A stretch of 64,000 nt of DNA from Nocardia sp. NBC_00508. GTDB lineage: Bacteria > Actinomycetota > Actinomycetes > Mycobacteriales > Mycobacteriaceae. Below are positions 55,235-63,797 of this stretch, in pieces (position 1 is the first letter of the stretch; each line of letters begins with the position of its first letter). The notes below the pieces were generated by a model that was not told the origin of the DNA, did no database searches, and saw only the letters and a program-made list of their open reading frames with translations. The stretch lies in NCBI RefSeq assembly GCF_036346875.1, contig NZ_CP107852.1:4526001-4590000 (forward strand), read 5' to 3'. The position numbers and the translations under genes were made by a program.

Positions 55235-56860
55235 CTACCGCCAGCTGGGCAGCCAGAGGTGGTCGTGCCAGTTGCTCGGTGTGATCGGCAGGGCCGTGAG
55301 TATCGGCCAGAGCCAGATGAAGTTGGCGATCACGAGCCCGAGATAGAGACACACCGCGAGCAGACCGAGGGTGCGCCGTTCACTCGGCGCCGCGGAGAGG
55401 TATGTGCCGACGGGGCTGCGTGGTATCGGGCTCGGGCGCGCCGGGCCCAAGATGTCGCCGAGCACCAGCGCCACACCCATCACCAGGAACGGAGCCATCG
55501 GGACGGCGTAGAAGTAGTACATCTGCCGATCGAGGGTGGCGAACCAGGGCAGCAGTGCCGCACCGTAACCGACCAGCACCGCGCCATAGCGCCAGTCCCG
55601 GCGGACCAGGCCGCGCCACAGCATCCAGGCCAGCGCCGGAACCGCGATCCACCAGAGGGCGGGCGTCCCGATCAGCATCACGGCTTTCACACATTGGGTC
55701 TGGCCACAGCCGGTGACGCCGCTGTCGGCGTAGTAGTACAGCATCGGGCGCAAGCCCATCGGCCAGGTCCAGGGCTTGGACTCCCAGGGGTGATGGTTGC
55801 CCGCCGAGTTGGTCAGCTCGGTGTGGAATTCCAGCGATCTCGCGTTGAAATACCAGAGCGAACGCAGAGCGCCCGGCACCACGTGCGACCAGAATCCGCC
55901 GGTGCCGATCGGGTCCGTCGGAGCCGATGGATTGCCCGGCATGTACCGGTACACCCCGGTCTCGCTGGCGAACCAGGCCCAGTAACCGGCCAGATAGACG
56001 CCGAGCGGCACGAGCACCAAGGCGTACAGCGCGGGGCCGATATCGCGCACGGCAACGCCGAGCCACGGGCGGCGGACCCGGTAGGCCCGCCGCGCCGAGA
56101 GATCGAAGTAGACGCTCAGGAGACCGAAGGCGGCAATGAAATAGATGCCGGACCACTTGGTTCCGCAGGCCAGCCCGAGCAGCACGCCCGCGCCGAAGCG
56201 CCACCAGCGCACACCGAGGCGCGGCCCCCAGTCCGTCCCGCCGATCCGGCCCTCGGCGTCCGCCCGGGCGATCCGGGCGCGGACCTCGTCACGATCGACG
56301 ATGAGACAGCCGAAGGCGGCGGTCACGAACAGCGCCATGAAGATGTCGAGCATGCCGATGCGCGACGAGACGAAGGTGACCCCATCGGCGATCAGCAGGA
56401 TGCCCGCGATCGCGCCGATCAGGGTGGAGCGCGCCATCCGGCGCACGATCCGGATCACCAGCAGCACCAGCACGGTGCCTGCGACCGCGGCGGTGAAGCG
56501 CCAGCCCCAGCCGTTGTAGCCGAACATCGCCTCGCCGATCGCGATGACCTGCTTGCCGACCGGCGGGTGCACCACCAGCCCGTAGCCGGGATTGTCCTCC
56601 ACCCAGCCGCCGGTGAGCATCTGCCAGGCCTGCGGGGCGTAGTGCTTCTCGTCGAACACCGGGGTGCCCGCGTCGGTCGGATAGTTGAGCATCGTGAAGC
56701 GCGTCACCGCGGCGATCGCGGTGAGGAACGCCGTCACCAGCCAGCCGCGTAGCCGGTCGGTCGGCCCGAAGTCGGGTGAGGGCCGCAGCGGCGCGGGACT
56801 CGACCAGGAAGGCACGGCCCCGAGCCGTGCGGTCGCGCGCTGGTCGGTCACCTGAGTCAC
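55235..56860 (-). CDS. pmt: Protein O-mannosyltransferase (GT39)
   Basis: I start it at GTG 56860 (MTQVTDQRATARLGAVPSWS), 541 residues. About ten or more membrane helices are predicted. The first extracytoplasmic loop has the catalytic DE pair in TPVFDEKHYAPQAWQML, then WVEDNPGYGLVVHPPVGKQ. The pattern matches Rv1002c, which transfers mannose from polyprenyl-phosphate-mannose to secreted proteins. A neighbouring arcA on the left and, in H37Rv, rsmI on the right are expected; here the right neighbour is an IS element. Confidence 0.93.
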   Translation of the reverse strand: MTQVTDQRATARLGAVPSWSSPAPLRPSPDFGPTDRLRGWLVTAFLTAIAAVTRFTMLNYPTDAGTPVFDEKHYAPQAWQMLTGGWVEDNPGYGLVVHPPVGKQVIAIGEAMFGYNGWGWRFTAAVAGTVLVLLVIRIVRRMARSTLIGAIAGILLIADGVTFVSSRIGMLDIFMALFVTAAFGCLIVDRDEVRARIARADAEGRIGGTDWGPRLGVRWWRFGAGVLLGLACGTKWSGIYFIAAFGLLSVYFDLSARRAYRVRRPWLGVAVRDIGPALYALVLVPLGVYLAGYWAWFASETGVYRYMPGNPSAPTDPIGTGGFWSHVVPGALRSLWYFNARSLEFHTELTNSAGNHHPWESKPWTWPMGLRPMLYYYADSGVTGCGQTQCVKAVMLIGTPALWWIAVPALAWMLWRGLVRRDWRYGAVLVGYGAALLPWFATLDRQMYYFYAVPMAPFLVMGVALVLGDILGPARPSPIPRSPVGTYLSAAPSERRTLGLLAVCLYLGLVIANFIWLWPILTALPITPSNWHDHLWLPSWR

Positions 56861-56895
56861 GCCCCGATCGTATGCTGTGCCGCCTCTCCGGGTAT

Positions 56896-56899
56896 CTAG
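56896..56899. repeat. Target-site duplication CTAG, left
   Basis: CTAG immediately left of the IS, identical to the CTAG at 58002-58005 on the right. YTAR targets are typical of IS5-type elements. Confidence 0.75.
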
Positions 56900-56942
56900 G
56901 TTCTGTCTCGAAGTGGTGAGGGCTGGCCTGTGGCCGGTCGTC

Positions 56943-57848
56943 TCACGAGTGTCGAAGCCATTGGTTGATGACAGCGATGTGGATCGTGGCTTGGTAGCGG
57001 ACGGCGAGTTTGTCGAACCGGGTGGCCACGGCCCGATGCTGTTTGAGCTGGTTGATGCCGCGTTCGACAGCGTTGCGGTCACGGTAGATCACCGGATCGA
57101 ACGTCGGCGGCCGCCCACCGGCCCGGCCGCGGCGCAGCCGGTTCGCGGCCTGATCGGACGGGACCGGGATCGTTGCTCTGATCCCGTGACGACGTAACCA
57201 CTCCCGGTTACCGCGACTGGAATACGCCTTGTCGGCCAACACCCGCACCGGCCGCACCCGCGGACGTCCGCCTCCGAGTTTCGGCACCGCGATACCGTCC
57301 AACACCGCCGTGAACTGAGGACTGTCACCGGCCTGACCCGCGGTGACCAGCACCGACAACACCCGGCAGCCCTGCTCACACGCCAGATGCAGCTTGCTGG
57401 TCCACCCACCCCGAGAGCGCCCCAACCCGTGATCGGCCGGCTCGCGTTCACCAGGCCCGGCTGGCGGTTCGGCCTGCCGGTCGCTGTCGCGGCGCCCACC
57501 AGCAGCGTGCTGGTGGGCCCGAGCGATCGTGGAGTCCACACTGACCTGCCAGTCGATCACCCCGGCCGCGTCGGCCAGCACCTGCAGCGATGTCACGATC
57601 GCCGCCCACGCGCCGGCTCGCTGCCAGCGTCGGAACAATCCGTAGACCGCTTGCCAGGACCCGTACTCGGCGGGAACGTCGCGCCATGGCACCCCGGCCC
57701 GGGTCCGCCACCGGATCCCGTCGATGAGCTGCCGTTTCGTCCACTTCGGCGGGCGGCCCGCCTTCTTCGGTCGAGGCAGCAACGGCTCCAACCGCGCCCA
57801 CTGGGCATCGGTCAGATCCGCCCGCCCCGCCACCGCTACGCTGGGCAC
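56943..57848 (-). CDS. IS5-family DDE transposase
   Basis: From GTG 57848 (GGAG upstream) it is 301 residues. The N-terminal domain is the DUF4096-type start LTDAQWARLEPLLPRPKKAG. The catalytic acids are Asp in QVSVDSTIARAHQHA, Asp in VLADKAYSSRGNREW and Glu in YRDRNAVERGINQLKQHR (the DDE domain with the Y(2)R(3)E-like tail). It is a single frame without the programmed frameshift seen in some IS5 relatives. Both ends and the gene seem intact. Confidence 0.92.
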   Translation of the reverse strand: MPSVAVAGRADLTDAQWARLEPLLPRPKKAGRPPKWTKRQLIDGIRWRTRAGVPWRDVPAEYGSWQAVYGLFRRWQRAGAWAAIVTSLQVLADAAGVIDWQVSVDSTIARAHQHAAGGRRDSDRQAEPPAGPGEREPADHGLGRSRGGWTSKLHLACEQGCRVLSVLVTAGQAGDSPQFTAVLDGIAVPKLGGGRPRVRPVRVLADKAYSSRGNREWLRRHGIRATIPVPSDQAANRLRRGRAGGRPPTFDPVIYRDRNAVERGINQLKQHRAVATRFDKLAVRYQATIHIAVINQWLRHS

Positions 57849-57947
57849 GAGGTCTCCGGGACTATTCAGGTTTGCTTGGTCGCTAACCCGAAATACCGGA
57901 GACCTCACCCATATGCCAAAGCGGCCAACAACTTTCACCGAACATGC

Positions 57948-57982
57948 TGATGGGTGGCACCGCACAGCGGTGCCACCCATCA
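57948..57982. other. IS internal hairpin, probable readthrough block
   Basis: TGATGGGTGGCACC / GGTGCCACCCATCA is a perfect 14-bp stem with a 7-nt loop, between the right terminal repeat and the transposase start. Such hairpins commonly shield transposase genes from outside transcription. Confidence 0.65.
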
Positions 57983-58001
57983 CTTCACTTCGAGACAGAA
58001 C

Positions 58002-58005
58002 CTAG
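58002..58005. repeat. Target-site duplication CTAG, right
   Basis: CTAG right of the IS, the copy of the left site. Confidence 0.75.
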
Positions 58006-58195
58006 GCCGTACTAGTGGGGTGGTGGGGGATTTGCGTTCAGGTCCTGCGTTGGGTGGTGTGCGAGTTTTGGGCGTACCCGGTGAGTTGCTCACCCGCCTC
58101 TCCGGGTCTTTAGGCCGTACTGGTCGGGTGGTGGGGGGATTGCGTTCAGGTCCTGCGTTGGGTGGTGTGCGAGTTTTGGGCGTACCCGGTGAGTT
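58006..58195. repeat. 107-bp tandem repeat, two copies (first split by the IS)
   Basis: GCCGTACT occurs at 58006 and 58113; GCGTTCAGGTCCTGCGTTGG and GAGTTTTGGGCGTACCCGGT follow in each copy. The left IS flank CGCCTCTCCGGGTAT matches CGCCTCTCCGGGTCT at 58095, so the IS sits at the junction preceding copy 1. The proline-rich minus-strand frame across it (SPGTPKTRTPPNAG twice) may be a chance product. Confidence 0.8.
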
Positions 58196-58476
58196 ACCCA
58201 TGTACTTTCGAGATCAGCTGTTGCGTGGTGAGATCGGTGGTTGCGCATTTTCCGTATCCACGTGGATTGTGTGCGTGCCTTGTGGTCTCGCGTGTTGGGT
58301 CGGTGAGGTTGGTCACTGGCGTATTCGGGAGGGGCAGGGGTGTTCGCTGTGGTGGTGGATACGCTGCTCGGTGTGGATCACCGTGACCGTCATGGTGTTG
58401 CGCCGCCATGGCAACAGGTCATCGCCGGAACCAATGTCGGACGGCCGATCACATGGGACCGAACTGCTTGCCGCTC

Positions 58477-58493
58477 ATACCCTACGGGGGTAT
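58477..58493. promoter_or_regulatory. CsoR-like operator before copZ
   Basis: ATACCC-TACGG-GGGTAT is a near-palindrome with a five-base centre, like the copper-repressor CsoR sites. A second palindrome GGGGTACCCC lies at 58506-58515. The copZ start is 60 bp further on. Confidence 0.6.
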
Positions 58494-58552
58494 ATTGCGT
58501 ATGTCGGGGTACCCCCCGGCCGTATAAATGGAAGCTGATGAAGGAGTCGGAT

Positions 58553-58759
58553 ATGCCCACTACCACCTACACCGTCACCGGGATGACCTGTGGGCATTGC
58601 GTCGGCTCCGTGCAGGCCGAGATCGGCAAGATCGACGGGGTGACCGGGGTCGACGTCGATCTTGCCAGCGGTGCGGTCCGGGTCGACAGCACCGCGCCGA
58701 TCGCCGAGGCCGATGTCGTCGCCGCCGTCGATGAGGCGGGCTACGAAGTCGCAGTCTGA
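58553..58759 (+). CDS. copZ: Copper chaperone CopZ-like (heavy-metal-associated domain)
   Basis: From ATG 58553 (AAGGAG upstream) 68 residues: YTVTGMTCGHCVGSVQAEIG carries the MxCxxC metal motif. The rest gives the beta-alpha-beta-beta-alpha-beta fold (VDVDLASGAVRVDSTAP, AAVDEAGYEVAV). It would bind Cu(I) and hand it to a P-type ATPase, which is not encoded in this window. Confidence 0.9.
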   Translation: MPTTTYTVTGMTCGHCVGSVQAEIGKIDGVTGVDVDLASGAVRVDSTAPIAEADVVAAVDEAGYEVAV

Positions 58760-58818
58760 TCGCCTATCCGCGTGGCTCCTCGCAAACGCTGCGGGGAGCC
58801 GCGGTCGTATGTGCCGCT

Positions 58819-59700
58819 TCATGCCTGAGCCGCCAAGCGGACGAAAGCCGCGGTGTCGAGGGTCTCGCCGCGGGCGGTGGGGGAGATGCCCGCGGCGAGC
58901 AGGCGGCGTTCGGCTTCAGCGGGTGAGCCTGCCCAGGTGGCGAGGGCGGCGCGGAGCGTCTTGCGGCGCTGCGCGAATGCGGCGTCGATGACCGCGAAGA
59001 CCCGGCGGCGGTGCTCGGCGTCCATCGGCCACGGCGGTTGCGCGAAACGTTCGATCCGGACCAGACCCGACTCGACGCGCGGAACCGGCCAGAACACCTG
59101 GGTGCCGACCGCGCCCGCACGCCGGACCGTCCCGAAGAAACCCGCTTTCACGCTCGGCACACCGTAGGTGCGACTGCCGGGCTCGGCGGCGAGACGATCG
59201 GCCACCTCGGCCTGCACCATCACCAAAGCCACTGCGATGCTGGGCAATTCGGCGAGCAGATGCAGCAGCACCGGCACCGCCACGTTGTACGGAAGGTTGG
59301 CCACCAGCGCGGTCGGGACGGCGGGGAGATCCGCGGCGGTGACGCGCAGCGCGTCCGCCTCGACCACCGACAACCGCGCCGCCAGTTCCGGCGCCCGATC
59401 CGCGACGGTGACCGGAAGATGTCGCGCGAGAACAGGATCGATCTCGACGGCGACCACCGAATCCACCACATCCAGCAGCGCGAGGGTCAGCGAACCCAGA
59501 CCCGGTCCGACCTCGAGCACCATGTCCGGGCGCCCCACCCCCGCCGCCGCGACGATCCGCCGCACCGTGTTCGCGTCGTGCACGAAGTTCTGCCCGAGCT
59601 GCTTGGTCGGCCGAATCCCGAGCCGTTCGGCCAGCACCCGCACCTCGGCGGGACCGAGCAGTGCGGCACTCCCGCGAGCGGCAATTTCAGGTTCGGACAC
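58819..59700 (-). CDS. rsmA: 16S rRNA dimethyladenosine transferase KsgA/RsmA
   Basis: The 293-residue protein has KQLGQNFVHDANTVRRI, the SAM loop VLEVGPGLGSLTLALL, catalytic NLPYNVAVPVL and FAQRRKTLRAAL. It dimethylates two adenosines near the 3-prime end of 16S rRNA. It begins at GTG 59700. Gene order ksgA-rpfB-tatD is as in mycobacteria but on the minus strand here, consistent with an inverted block. Confidence 0.95.
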   Translation of the reverse strand: MSEPEIAARGSAALLGPAEVRVLAERLGIRPTKQLGQNFVHDANTVRRIVAAAGVGRPDMVLEVGPGLGSLTLALLDVVDSVVAVEIDPVLARHLPVTVADRAPELAARLSVVEADALRVTAADLPAVPTALVANLPYNVAVPVLLHLLAELPSIAVALVMVQAEVADRLAAEPGSRTYGVPSVKAGFFGTVRRAGAVGTQVFWPVPRVESGLVRIERFAQPPWPMDAEHRRRVFAVIDAAFAQRRKTLRAALATWAGSPAEAERRLLAAGISPTARGETLDTAAFVRLAAQA

Positions 59701-59756
59701 CTCGAGAATCTATCAACACGAGTGTGCGTGCAGTGCGGGCGCGCGGGAGGTCGGCG

Positions 59757-60890
59757 TCAGCTGATGCCGAGCCTGCTGGTGCATGCGGGCCAGGCGCCCC
59801 AGCCCTGCCGTTGCCGGGTGATCTCGGCGATGGCGATCTGTTCTTCCCTGGTCGCCAAATCGGCGCGCGGTGCGTACCGCAAGCCGCCCTGCCGCTCCCA
59901 GGTGCCCTGGTCGAACTGCACGCCGCCGTAGTAGCCATTGCCGGTGTTGATGGACCAGTTGCCGGTCGACTCACAGCGGGCCAGAGCGTCCCAGGTCGCG
60001 CCGTCGCGCACCGGCGGCACCTCGGTTCCCGGCTTGGCCCCCTTGCGGACGGTCTTCGGCTGTGCGGTCACGGACACCGTCGAACTGATCGGCCTGCGGT
60101 CGACTTCTTGGCCGTTGACCATGGTGACCGCGAACGTGACGTCCTGGACGCCGGGCTTGCCGGCTGATTCCACCACGGTGCGGCTCATGTTCAAGGTCGA
60201 GTCTTCGATGATGTTCTCCGGCGGATCCAGTGGCAGCGTTTCGGTGTGCTGCTCGATCCGCTTGCGCGTCACCGTGATGCGCAGACCATTCGTCAGCGGG
60301 GTGGACGCGGCGGGTTCCACGGAGTCCTGCTCGATCAGCGGGATGCCTGCGACGGTGAGGAACTCGCCGACTGTTGGGGCCGCCATGCGCACGTCCACCG
60401 GATTGCCGATGCCGTCGAGCAGCGAGACCGTGCGAGGGGTCGCGATGAGCAGTGACGCGCCCTGCAGCGGCAGCTTCTCCTCGCGCGCGGGCGAGACGTA
60501 CACCTCTTTCGGGATCCTCAGCTGCTCGAGCGCCTCGCCCGCGGTCACGCCGGTGGTCCACACCTTCTGCGTCATGCCGTCGACCGACAGGTCGACCTCA
60601 CGCGCCCGATTGAGCGTGATGGTCGCGCCGTTGCCGATATGCGCTGCCAGCGCGGGAGCGACCTTGTCCCGGTCGGTCACGGCGAAGCCCGCGGCTTTCA
60701 AGACGCCGCGCACGTCGGGCGACATGGTGGTCTGCAACAGCTTCTCGCCGTCTACGACGACGGTCACCGTCTTGCGGTTCACGATCGCCAGGCCCGCGCC
60801 GACGATCAATGTCAGCAGCAGCGCCCCGACCGCCAGATACAGCAGCGGGGACCGCGACCGGTTGATCCGGGAAAAGGGTGACATGGTCAC
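59757..60890 (-). CDS. rpfB: Resuscitation-promoting factor RpfB
   Basis: The 377-residue protein has an N-terminal membrane anchor or signal (SPLLYLAVGALLLTLIVGAG), three DUF348 repeats (about 45-195), a G5 domain (about 205-285) and the Rpf lysozyme-like domain: TWDALARCESTGNWSINTGN, YYGGVQFDQGTWERQGG, with catalytic Glu in CES. It is a cell-wall muralytic factor that wakes dormant cells. The start is GTG 60890 or ATG 60884. Its own promoter faces left, between it and tatD. Confidence 0.95.
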   Translation of the reverse strand: MTMSPFSRINRSRSPLLYLAVGALLLTLIVGAGLAIVNRKTVTVVVDGEKLLQTTMSPDVRGVLKAAGFAVTDRDKVAPALAAHIGNGATITLNRAREVDLSVDGMTQKVWTTGVTAGEALEQLRIPKEVYVSPAREEKLPLQGASLLIATPRTVSLLDGIGNPVDVRMAAPTVGEFLTVAGIPLIEQDSVEPAASTPLTNGLRITVTRKRIEQHTETLPLDPPENIIEDSTLNMSRTVVESAGKPGVQDVTFAVTMVNGQEVDRRPISSTVSVTAQPKTVRKGAKPGTEVPPVRDGATWDALARCESTGNWSINTGNGYYGGVQFDQGTWERQGGLRYAPRADLATREEQIAIAEITRQRQGWGAWPACTSRLGIS

Positions 60891-61093
60891 AGCACGATAA
60901 CGAGGGCGCGCAGGCCCGACAACCGCAAGCTCCGGAACAGGGGCTTTTCAATATCACGATCAGATATCGAGTCCGCAGGTAAATCACAAAACGACACGCC
61001 AAACGTGACATAGAACACATTTGATATTTGGTGCAGACGCGGGTCAGCGCCCGGCCGAAGTGTCGCTACTCGGCTCGAGGCCGGGGATGGCCC

Positions 61094-61921
61094 TCAGATG
61101 CGGTAGACGCGACGCGCGTTGGCGGTGGTGATCTTCGCCAGTTCCGCGGGGTCCTGCTTCCGCAATGCGGCCAGCGCTCGCACGGTGTAGGGCAGGCAGT
61201 ACGGCTCGTTGGGCGCGCCGCGGAACGGATGCGGGGTCAGATACGGCGCGTCCGTCTCGACCAGGATCTGATCGTCGGGCACGACTCGAGCCGCCTCACG
61301 CAGTTCATGCGCGTTCTTGAAACTCACCGTTCCGGAAAAACTCAGGATGTAGCCCTCGGCCACGCACGACAGCGCCATGTTCGTGTCCGAGGAGAAACAG
61401 TGGAAGATCACCGTGTCCGGCGGGCCCTCGTCCAGCAGTACCGTCAGCAGGTCGTGATCGGCCTCGCGATTGTGGATCATCAGCGGTTTGCGGATCCGTT
61501 TGGCCAGGTCGATATGCCAGCGGAAACCCTCGATCTGCGTCTCGATGTCGGCGCAGCCGTCCAGTTTTCCGGGCCAGTAGTAGTCGAGGCCGGTTTCGCC
61601 GACAGCCACCACGCGCGGGTCGGCGGCCAGGTGCTCCAGCTCGGCCTTCGCCGCGTCGTCGAGCGCGTTCGCCCTGGTCGGGTGCAGTGCGACGGCCGCG
61701 AACAGGCGGTCGTCCCAGTGCGCGGCCCGCACCGCCCACCGCGCGGCGGCAAGGTCGTCGGCGACCGTGACCACCTGACCGACGCCGACCGAAGCGGCTC
61801 GGTCCACGATCGCCGCGGTCGAGGCGGCGTCGATCGCGCCGCAGGCGTCCAGATGGGTGTGCGCGTCCACGATCGGCCCGAGCGGCTCGGGCAACTCCGG
61901 CGCGGGACGTGTGGCGCTCAT
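61094..61921 (-). CDS. tatD: TatD-family metal-dependent DNase
   Basis: The 275-residue protein has the HxH metal pair in VDAHTHLDACG, then VGETGLDYYW, MIHNREADHDLL and ETDAPYLTPHPFRG. It is a 3-prime to 5-prime exonuclease family. It is transcribed away from metG, with 102 bp between the starts. Confidence 0.95.
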   Translation of the reverse strand: MSATRPAPELPEPLGPIVDAHTHLDACGAIDAASTAAIVDRAASVGVGQVVTVADDLAAARWAVRAAHWDDRLFAAVALHPTRANALDDAAKAELEHLAADPRVVAVGETGLDYYWPGKLDGCADIETQIEGFRWHIDLAKRIRKPLMIHNREADHDLLTVLLDEGPPDTVIFHCFSSDTNMALSCVAEGYILSFSGTVSFKNAHELREAARVVPDDQILVETDAPYLTPHPFRGAPNEPYCLPYTVRALAALRKQDPAELAKITTANARRVYRI

Positions 61922-62023
61922 CGCAGGCCACCGTCGCGAAGCACGGGCGCCGCGACCCGGGGATCGACGCCGGGGATATTCACGCGAGCGAAGAAATGCA
62001 CGCGCATTACAGTAGACAACACC

Positions 62024-63583
62024 ATGAGCGAAGCTGACCGCCCCGCCTTCTACATCACCACGGCCATCGCCTATCCGAACGGTGCGCCGCACATCGGGCA
62101 TGCGTACGAGTACATCTCGGCCGACGCCATCGCCCGCTTCAAGCGGCTCGACGGGTACGACGTGTTCTTCATGACGGGCACCGACGAGCACGGTCAGAAG
62201 ATGCAGCAGGCCGCGACCGCCGAGGGCATCCCGGTGGAGGAGCTCGCGGCGCGCAACTCCGATGTGTTCGAGGCGCTGGACAAGACGCTCGACATCTCCC
62301 TCGACCGGTTCATCCGGACCACCGACGCGGACCACCAGGTGGCCAGCGCGGCGATCTGGGAGCGGATGCTCGCCAACGGCGACATCTACCTGGGCAACTA
62401 CTCGGGCTGGTACTCGGTGCGCGACGAGGCGTTCTACGCCGACGAGGAGACCACGGTGCTGGAGGACGGCACTCGCGTCTCCACCGAGTCCAAGACGCCG
62501 GTCACCTGGACGGAGGAGTCCAACTATTTCTTCCGGCTCTCGGCCTACCAGGACAAGCTGCTCGCGCTCTACGGTGAGCATCCCGAATTCATCGCGCCCG
62601 CAACGCGTCGCAACGAGATCGTCAGCTACGTCAAGGCGGGGCTGAAGGATCTGTCCATCTCGCGCACCACCTTCGACTGGGGCGTGCCGGTGCCCGGCCA
62701 TCCGGATCACGTCATGTACGTGTGGGTGGACGCGCTGACCAACTACATCACCGGCGTCGGCTTCCCGGACACCGAATCCGCCGCGTTCCGCAGGTTCTGG
62801 CCCGCCGACGTGCACATCATCGGCAAGGACATCACCCGGTTCCACACGGTGTATTGGCCCGCGTTCCTGATGTCGGCCGGCGTGGAGCTGCCGAAACGCG
62901 TCTTCGTGCACGGGTTCCTGTACAACAAGGGCGAGAAGATGTCCAAGTCGGTCGGCAACGTGGTCGACCCGCTGGAGCTGGTAGAGAACTACGGCTTGGA
63001 CGCGGTGCGCTTCTTCCTGCTGCGCGAGATCTCCTACGGCCAGGACGGCAGCTACAGCCATGAGGCGATCGTGGGCCGGATCAACAGCGACTTGGCCAAC
63101 GAGTTCGGCAATCTGGTGCAGCGCAGCACCAAGCTGGTCGCGCGGGACTGCGGCGGCGTGGTGCCGACCCCAGGCGAGTTCACCGCCGACGATCGCGCCC
63201 TGCTCGACCTCGCCGGCGGCCTGCTGGAGCGCTGCCGCACCGAATTCGACGGGCAACAGATGCATCTCGCGCTGGAGGCGATCTGGCTGACACTGGGCGA
63301 GACGAACAGGTACTTCTCCGCGCAGGCGCCATGGGCACTGGCGAAATCCGGCACGCCGGAGGACCTCGCCCGCGAGGCCACCGTGCTGTACGTGACGCTG
63401 GAGGTGCTGCGGATCGTCGCGATCCTGGTGCAGCCGGTGATGCCGGGGTCGGCGGGGCGCATCCTCGATCAACTGGGTCAGCAGAACCGGGTCTTCGCCG
63501 ACATCGCGACCGCGATCGAGCCCGGTGTGGCACTGCCCGCGCCGGAACCTGTTTTCCCCAAGTACCTCGAGCCGAAGGACTGA
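62024..63583 (+). CDS. metG: Methionyl-tRNA synthetase
   Basis: The 519-residue enzyme has the HIGH-like AYPNGAPHIGHAYEYISADA near residue 16, the KMSKS loop GEKMSKSVGNVVDP and an anticodon-binding helical domain at the C-terminus. It lacks the tRNA-binding C-terminal extension and the zinc knuckle of some MetRS forms, as in the short mycobacterial type. The start ATG 62024 lies in an A-rich stretch (TACAGTAGACAACACC) which may hold the promoter, with a short leader. Confidence 0.95.
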   Translation: MSEADRPAFYITTAIAYPNGAPHIGHAYEYISADAIARFKRLDGYDVFFMTGTDEHGQKMQQAATAEGIPVEELAARNSDVFEALDKTLDISLDRFIRTTDADHQVASAAIWERMLANGDIYLGNYSGWYSVRDEAFYADEETTVLEDGTRVSTESKTPVTWTEESNYFFRLSAYQDKLLALYGEHPEFIAPATRRNEIVSYVKAGLKDLSISRTTFDWGVPVPGHPDHVMYVWVDALTNYITGVGFPDTESAAFRRFWPADVHIIGKDITRFHTVYWPAFLMSAGVELPKRVFVHGFLYNKGEKMSKSVGNVVDPLELVENYGLDAVRFFLLREISYGQDGSYSHEAIVGRINSDLANEFGNLVQRSTKLVARDCGGVVPTPGEFTADDRALLDLAGGLLERCRTEFDGQQMHLALEAIWLTLGETNRYFSAQAPWALAKSGTPEDLAREATVLYVTLEVLRIVAILVQPVMPGSAGRILDQLGQQNRVFADIATAIEPGVALPAPEPVFPKYLEPKD

Positions 63584-63797
63584 CCCGGACGTGTCGCGCG
63601 CCGGAACATCAAGGCGCGCAGCACTTTCGCGCTGATCTCCGGCGGCCCGCCGGGGTGCGGATCCACCTGCCTACGTACCATGGAATGTGTTGTCGGATAA
63701 TGAAACACCGGTTCGCGGCCGTGCGGCGCCGTGGACTGTGTGCGATCGGTACGACGACGTCCCGTTCGGCATCGGTTCCGGCACAGAGAGGGCACCC

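Larger units (their letters stand above)
56900..58001 (-). mobile_element. Complete IS5-family insertion sequence, 1102 bp
   Basis: The ends are exact inverted repeats: GTTCTGTCTCGAAGTG at 56900-56915 and CACTTCGAGACAGAAC at 57986-58001, flanked by CTAG on both sides. One uninterrupted transposase gene lies inside. A 14-bp stem hairpin (57948-57982) near the right end precedes the transposase and may stop readthrough from outside. The element is inserted into the first copy of a 107-bp tandem repeat. It appears intact and possibly mobile. Confidence 0.92.

Noticed and set aside
55133..56752. Long plus-strand frame of 539 residues
   Set aside because: Antisense to pmt; composition is that of a reversed GC-rich gene (His, Arg, Asp, Gln rich) with no motif.
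57980..58201. Proline-rich minus-strand protein with internal repeat
   Set aside because: The peptide repeat follows directly from the 107-bp DNA repeat, runs into the IS end and has no start signal.
60891..61093. Possible c-di-AMP riboswitch upstream of rpfB
   Set aside because: Such riboswitches precede some actinobacterial rpf genes, but I could not recognise the conserved core in these 200 bp.
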